A DNA stretch of 10,000 bases from Chloroflexota bacterium (GTDB lineage Bacteria > Chloroflexota > Anaerolineae > Anaerolineales > Villigracilaceae): NCBI GenBank assembly GCA_020217065.1, contig JAIWOB010000030.1:1-10000 (forward strand), given 5' to 3'. Position 1 is the first letter of the stretch, and every line of letters begins with the position of its first letter. The notes below the pieces were generated by a model. That model was given only the letters and a program-made list of their open reading frames with translations, made no database searches and was not told the DNA's origin. A program made the position numbers and the translations under genes. Positions 6,847 through 10,000 of this stretch are shown here, one piece after another.

Positions 6847-7461
6847 TTAGTGGCTCGCCTCGATGATTTTGTAAGGATAAACGTTCATCACTCTCGTGAT
6901 TCCTACAGTGGTTTCGGCGTTTGAAATGTTTTGTTTGTAGAAATGGGTATGTCCGTGAAAGAGATAGCGCGGGCGGGCGATGCGTATCAGCCAGTTTAAC
7001 GCCTTTAGCCCGTGATGGGCGGGGTCCGAATCGTCATGGATGCCAAAAGGCGGCGAATGGCTGATGAGGATGTCAAGGGCGCGCCCGTACTGTATGCGGT
7101 TTAGCGCCAGGCGCGGCAGCATCCGAAACGCTCTTAAGAAGGCTTCGTTTTGGGTATGCTGGTTGATTCCATCTGGACGGTAGCGGATGGAGCCGCCAAA
7201 GCCGCCGATGAGGAATTTGTTTCGCCGTTCGATTTTTAAGTCCAGGTTGACGCAGCCTTCGGCTTGGGCGTTGGCGAAGAGCGGGTCGTGATTGCCCGGC
7301 ACGTAATAAAGCGGCGCGTTCAACATGGTCAACAGGTATTCGAGGTAGGCGTAAGGCAGGTCGCCGCAGCCGAGGATGAGCTCCACATCCTGGAAATGTC
7401 CGTTGGACGAGAGCGTATAGACTCGCTCTAAAGCCTGGTCGCTGACCGCGAGAATCTTCAT
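6847..7461 (-). CDS. Calcineurin-like metallophosphoesterase with atypical motif I
   Basis: A 204-residue phosphoesterase of the calcineurin-like superfamily, which uses two metal ions to cleave phospho-mono- or diesters. Motifs in order, numbered from the ATG at 7459-7461, are: D8 in AVSDQA, G31-C-G-D34 with LPYAYLEY, G56-N-H-D59, H135 in ISHSPPFG, and H169-G-H-T-H173. Motif I is normally D-x-H; here the His position is Ala. It is probably cytoplasmic. The frame stays open to a TTG at 7513-7515, but the 18 extra residues do not resemble the family, while ATG 7461 starts directly at the first beta strand (MKILAVSD) and has AGGGG just upstream, though spaced only 2 nt. It is first gene of the operon with the DGHHR protein and the aldolase, and is divergent from the kinase gene. 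Substrate unknown. Confidence 0.8.
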   Translation of the reverse strand: MKILAVSDQALERVYTLSSNGHFQDVELILGCGDLPYAYLEYLLTMLNAPLYYVPGNHDPLFANAQAEGCVNLDLKIERRNKFLIGGFGGSIRYRPDGINQHTQNEAFLRAFRMLPRLALNRIQYGRALDILISHSPPFGIHDDSDPAHHGLKALNWLIRIARPRYLFHGHTHFYKQNISNAETTVGITRVMNVYPYKIIEASH

Positions 7462-7515
7462 AGCCCCTGCATTTTGCCGCAGAACGCCGTTCCCCGCAAG
7501 CGGAATTTTTGACAA

Positions 7516-7542
7516 AATTGCAATTGTCCGGTATTTGCAATT
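7516..7542. promoter_or_regulatory. TTGCAATT direct repeats near the kinase promoter
   Basis: TTGCAATT occurs at 7518-7525, within the perfect palindrome AATTGCAATT (7516-7525), and again at 7535-7542 over the -35 hexamer. The copies start 17 nt apart, so they lie at a slightly offset face of the helix. AATTTT (7504-7509) and AAAATT (7514-7519) form a further inverted repeat with a 4-nt gap. A regulator binding here could control the kinase and perhaps the divergent phosphoesterase operon, but AT-rich promoter DNA can produce such repeats by chance. Confidence 0.25.
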
Positions 7543-7563
7543 CCTCCCGGTGCAAACTATAAT
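7535..7563 (+). promoter_or_regulatory. Near-consensus sigma-70-type promoter for the kinase gene
   Basis: TTGCAA (7535-7540) and a perfect TATAAT (7558-7563) are separated by exactly 17 nt. Transcription should start near 7570, about 28 nt before the CTG start of the kinase. A perfect TTGACA also occurs at 7509-7514, but its -10 position (TATTTG at 7532-7537) is poor. Confidence 0.8.
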
Positions 7564-7586
7564 TCAAGGAAATAGAAGTAAGCCGC

Positions 7587-7591
7587 AGGAG
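7587..7591 (+). promoter_or_regulatory. Ribosome binding site that points to a CTG start
   Basis: AGGAG lies 6 nt before CTG 7598-7600, the ideal spacing. No ATG, GTG or TTG lies in frame between this site and the kinase ATP-binding loop. The upstream in-frame TTG (7535) and GTG (7550) lie in the -35 hexamer and the promoter spacer, ahead of the predicted transcription start. Confidence 0.65.
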
Positions 7592-7597
7592 TCTGCT

Positions 7598-9487
7598 CTG
7601 GAAACGAAAAACATCACTTCCCCTATCGGGTTCGAACCGGAAGACAGCGGTCCGCGCCAACAACTTCAGTCCGGCATCACGCTGGTTAACCGTTACAGTA
7701 TTCAAGACGTAATCGGAGTGGGCGGCATGGGGTCGGTTTATCGCGCCCGCGACCTGCACTTTCCCAACGTGGTGAAACTGGTCGCCGTAAAGGAGATGAT
7801 TAATACCGCCCCCGACCTTCTGGTGCGCCAGACGATAGTCCAGAATTTTGAGCGCGAAGCCAACATGCTCGCCACGCTCAATCATCCTTCCATTCCCCGC
7901 ATTTACGATTATTTCACTCAGGACGACCGTTCCTACCTCGTTTTGGAATTTATCCACGGCAAAGACCTGGAGGCGGTGATTTCGGATACGAACGGTTTCC
8001 TGCCGGAAGACCAGGTGGTGAGTTGGGCGATTCAACTGTGCGACGTGCTGTCTTACTTGCATTCCCACAAGCCGGACCCGGTTATCTTCCGCGACATGAA
8101 GCCCTCTAACGTGATGATTAATCACAACGGCGATGTCGTATTGGTGGACTTTGGCATCGCCAAGACTTTCCAAAGCGGGCAGAAGGGGACGATGATTGGC
8201 ACGGAAGGATATTCCCCGCCTGAGCAATATCGCGGCGAGGCGGGTCCGCTGGCGGATATTTATTCGCTTGGCGCCACTTTGCACCATGCCATCACGCGCC
8301 GCGACCCGCGTCTTGAACCGCCGTTTTCTTTCGCCGAGCGTCCCGTGCGCCGCATCAACCCCAACGTTTCCAACGAATTCGAGGCGGTCATCAACGTTGC
8401 GCTGCAATACAACCCTTCCGACCGTTTCCCCAACGCAGACGCGATGAAAGAAGCGCTGATGAATGTGGCGCGCAAGACGGGGACTTTATCCAAGATTGCC
8501 TCGGCGCTGCCAGCCGCCGCCAGCGGAACGGGCATTAAACCCTTGTGGACTTTTAAGTGCGAGGACGAAATTCGCGGCACGCCCACCCTGCATCAGGGAA
8601 CCCTGTTGATTGGGTGCTACGACAACAATCTTTACGCCCTGAATGCGGCGGACGGGCAGTTTCAATGGAAATACGCCACCGAAGGGGGCATTGTTTCGCG
8701 TCCCCTGGTTTACGATAATAACGTTATCTTCGGCTCCGAAGATAAGCGCCTGCATGTCATCGGGCTGCGCGCCGGCAAGGTCGTGTGGACGTACTATACG
8801 GACGGAAAAATCTACTCTTCGCCGCGCATCGCCGACGGTCACATCTTCTTCGGCTCTGAAGATCAGGACTTGCACGCGGTCAACGTCAATAGCGGCCGTT
8901 CCATCTGGAAGTACTCCACCGACGGTCCCATTTATTCCACGCCGCTGATTGCCAACGAAATGATTTTCTTTGGCAACGAGGCGGGCGGATTGTACGCCAT
9001 TGACTTTCGCGGCTCTCAGAAATGGCGTTTCCAGGCAAAGCGCGCCATCACCTCCTCGCCCGTGTACAGCGGACAGGCGATTTATTTTTCTTCTGTGGAT
9101 GGAAATCTCTACGCCCTCGACGCGGCAAACGGCTGGCCCATTTGGAAATTCCGTCTCGGAAAAGCTTCCATTTCAACCGTCGCAGTTGCCGATAATTTGC
9201 TCTTCGTCGGCGCGGCGGACGGCTTTATCTACTGCGTAGACGCTCGCACGGCAAAGGAAGTCTGGCGTTTCCGCACCGAAAATCAGGTGAGCAGTTCGCC
9301 TTACGTTTACAAAGACTCCGTCTATTGCGGTTCTGTGGACGGCTGTATGTACTGCCTTGAATATCGCACGGGCCGTCTGCGCTGGAAATTCGAGACCAAA
9401 GCCGCCATTACAGGCTCGCCGGTGGTCTTTGACGACATTGTGTATTTTGGCTCGACCGACCATCATGTATACGCCCTATTTGCCTAG
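7598..9487 (+). CDS. Soluble Ser/Thr protein kinase with C-terminal PQQ-like beta-propeller
   Basis: A 629-residue protein (numbering from CTG 7598). An N-terminal tail of ~30 residues leads into a Hanks-type kinase domain (~33-287): Gly loop GVGGMGSVY (40-48), ATP-anchoring Lys K65 in VAVKE, catalytic loop FRDMKPSN with D166 and N171 (HRD is FRD), DFG at D184-G186, activation-segment end GYSPPEQY (204-211) and ADIYSLG. All catalytic residues are present, so it should be active. A short linker (~291-315) without any transmembrane helix joins eight ~40-residue repeats to the C terminus, so kinase and propeller probably share the cytoplasm. The propeller may sense a ligand or bind partner proteins. 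Initiation at CTG rests on promoter and ribosome-binding-site positions. The PP2C phosphatase gene begins 11 nt after the stop, probably in the same operon, and is the natural antagonist. Confidence 0.88.
   Translation: METKNITSPIGFEPEDSGPRQQLQSGITLVNRYSIQDVIGVGGMGSVYRARDLHFPNVVKLVAVKEMINTAPDLLVRQTIVQNFEREANMLATLNHPSIPRIYDYFTQDDRSYLVLEFIHGKDLEAVISDTNGFLPEDQVVSWAIQLCDVLSYLHSHKPDPVIFRDMKPSNVMINHNGDVVLVDFGIAKTFQSGQKGTMIGTEGYSPPEQYRGEAGPLADIYSLGATLHHAITRRDPRLEPPFSFAERPVRRINPNVSNEFEAVINVALQYNPSDRFPNADAMKEALMNVARKTGTLSKIASALPAAASGTGIKPLWTFKCEDEIRGTPTLHQGTLLIGCYDNNLYALNAADGQFQWKYATEGGIVSRPLVYDNNVIFGSEDKRLHVIGLRAGKVVWTYYTDGKIYSSPRIADGHIFFGSEDQDLHAVNVNSGRSIWKYSTDGPIYSTPLIANEMIFFGNEAGGLYAIDFRGSQKWRFQAKRAITSSPVYSGQAIYFSSVDGNLYALDAANGWPIWKFRLGKASISTVAVADNLLFVGAADGFIYCVDARTAKEVWRFRTENQVSSSPYVYKDSVYCGSVDGCMYCLEYRTGRLRWKFETKAAITGSPVVFDDIVYFGSTDHHVYALFA
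8543..9484 (+). repeat. Eight tandem ~120-bp propeller repeats within the kinase gene
   Basis: Each repeat encodes ~40 residues of the form SxP...IYFGSxDGxLYALDAxxG...W. The conserved Trp recurs at kinase residues 317, 357, 397, 437, 476, 516, 556 and 596 (CTG numbering), spaced 40 residues with a single 39. The LYAL-type strand occurs eight times, the last at the very C terminus, so the eighth blade is probably closed by the strand before the first repeat. This matches the PQQ/BamB-like propeller family. DNA copies are diverged, so recent duplication is not indicated. Confidence 0.8.
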
Positions 9488-9493
9488 AAGGAG
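9488..9493 (+). promoter_or_regulatory. Ribosome binding site of the phosphatase gene
   Basis: AAGGAG immediately follows the kinase stop codon and lies 5 nt before the GTG at 9499. It decides the GTG start, since the next in-frame ATG (about 45 codons on) has no such site. Confidence 0.75.
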
Positions 9494-9498
9494 CTCCC

Positions 9499-10000
9499 GT
9501 GGCTGAATTTTTTCAAAAACTATTCGGAAGCAAAAACAAAAAGGAGAAAAACAGGGAGCAGACTGCGCCCCAGCGCGCGGTTGACTTGGCTGTAACCGCG
9601 CCGCTTTCGGACCAGCAAATTAACTCCATCCTGATGAACCAGTATCTCAAATATGAGATGAAACAATTGGTCGCGGCTGCCGGGCAATCGGTGGGAAAAC
9701 AGCGCGAACACAACGAAGACAGTTTGCTTGCGCTGACGACCACCATCGCCGGCGGCGCGGACGGCGTCCCCTTTGGGTTGTATATCGTCGCCGACGGGAT
9801 GGGCGGTCATCAGTTTGGCGAAGTGGCGAGCAACGCCGCCGTGCGTATCATGGGCGGCAATATTTTGCGGAAGTTCCATTCCTATCTCTTCAACCTGCCC
9901 ACTCAGGTTCTCCAGGAATCGCTTCAAGAGGTGATGGAAGCCTCGGTGATGGAGGCGCATCAATACGTCCAGCGCGAAGCGCCGGGCAGCGGCACCACCG
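9499..10000 (+). CDS. PP2C-family Ser/Thr protein phosphatase (3' truncated by window)
   Basis: The first 167 residues of a metal-dependent PP2C phosphatase, which would remove phosphates placed by the adjacent kinase. The GTG start has AAGGAG 5 nt upstream. The N terminus is a short amphipathic, Lys-rich stretch (VAEFFQKLFGSKNKKEK), perhaps for membrane or protein contact, then a ~40-residue tail before the catalytic domain. PP2C motif 1 is QREHNEDS with R69, E73 and D74; motif 2 is VADGMGGHQFGE with D99 and G100, which ligate the metals; GSGTT (163-167) begins the next conserved block at the edge. No transmembrane helix is seen in this part. The end of the gene and any following genes, such as FHA-domain proteins often linked to such pairs, are outside the window. 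Confidence 0.88.
   Translation, partial: MAEFFQKLFGSKNKKEKNREQTAPQRAVDLAVTAPLSDQQINSILMNQYLKYEMKQLVAAAGQSVGKQREHNEDSLLALTTTIAGGADGVPFGLYIVADGMGGHQFGEVASNAAVRIMGGNILRKFHSYLFNLPTQVLQESLQEVMEASVMEAHQYVQREAPGSGTT

Noticed and set aside
7462..7515. TTG start at 7515 extending the phosphoesterase by 18 residues
   Set aside because: The extension does not resemble the family, which normally begins at the first beta strand (MKILAVSD); the ATG at 7461 fits better.
7073..8407. A 444-codon open frame on the minus strand across the kinase gene and phosphoesterase start
   Set aside because: Its translation shows no family motifs and lies antisense to a kinase with a full set of catalytic residues; it is explained by GC-biased third positions.
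8543..9484. Possible CRISPR-like or satellite periodicity of about 120 bp
   Set aside because: The period is in frame and encodes diverged propeller blades, so it is protein repeat structure.

Overview
The window looks like chromosomal DNA of an environmental bacterium, most likely a Chloroflexota member of the Anaerolineae type. This is inferred from protein style (a TM-less Ser/Thr kinase with a PQQ-type propeller beside a PP2C phosphatase, a metallophosphoesterase of the GCGDLPY type, a ParB-like DGHHR protein) and from moderately GC-rich codon use; no rRNA or marker gene confirms it. No tRNA, rRNA, insertion sequence, phage gene or CRISPR array is visible. Coding density is high and no gene-free stretch exceeds about 170 bases.

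Left (1-3592): the end of an unidentified rightward gene meets a strong, probably bidirectional, terminator hairpin. On the other side, read leftward, is a two-gene redox operon: a 694-residue flavoprotein carrying several Fe-S sites in one chain, followed 2 nt later by a DAO/SoxB-type FAD oxidoreductase of 385 residues. Together they resemble the amine/imino-acid dehydrogenases of the HcnABC / LhpBEF / dye-linked proline dehydrogenase group: the small protein would oxidise a secondary or D-amino acid and the large one would move electrons onward. The operon starts in a divergent promoter region with a CRP/FNR-family-like palindrome.

Middle (3761-7461): a rightward polytopic membrane protein resembling GT-C glycosyltransferases converges on a leftward three-gene operon. 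In transcription order this operon encodes a metallophosphoesterase, a ParB/sulfiredoxin-like DGHHR protein and a DapA-superfamily lyase/aldolase. The genes are 1 nt apart or overlap by 8 nt, so they are probably co-translated.

Right (7535-10000): a near-consensus sigma-70-type promoter drives a soluble Ser/Thr kinase fused to an eight-repeat PQQ-like beta-propeller. Its best-supported start is a CTG codon. Eleven nt after its stop comes a PP2C-type phosphatase, cut by the window end. This kinase-phosphatase pair is a compact reversible phosphorylation module, with the propeller as a candidate sensor or scaffold.

Nothing here amounts to a clearly new system. The points most worth checking are the kinase start, the multi-cluster redox fusion, the soluble propeller kinase and the uncharacterised three-gene operon.
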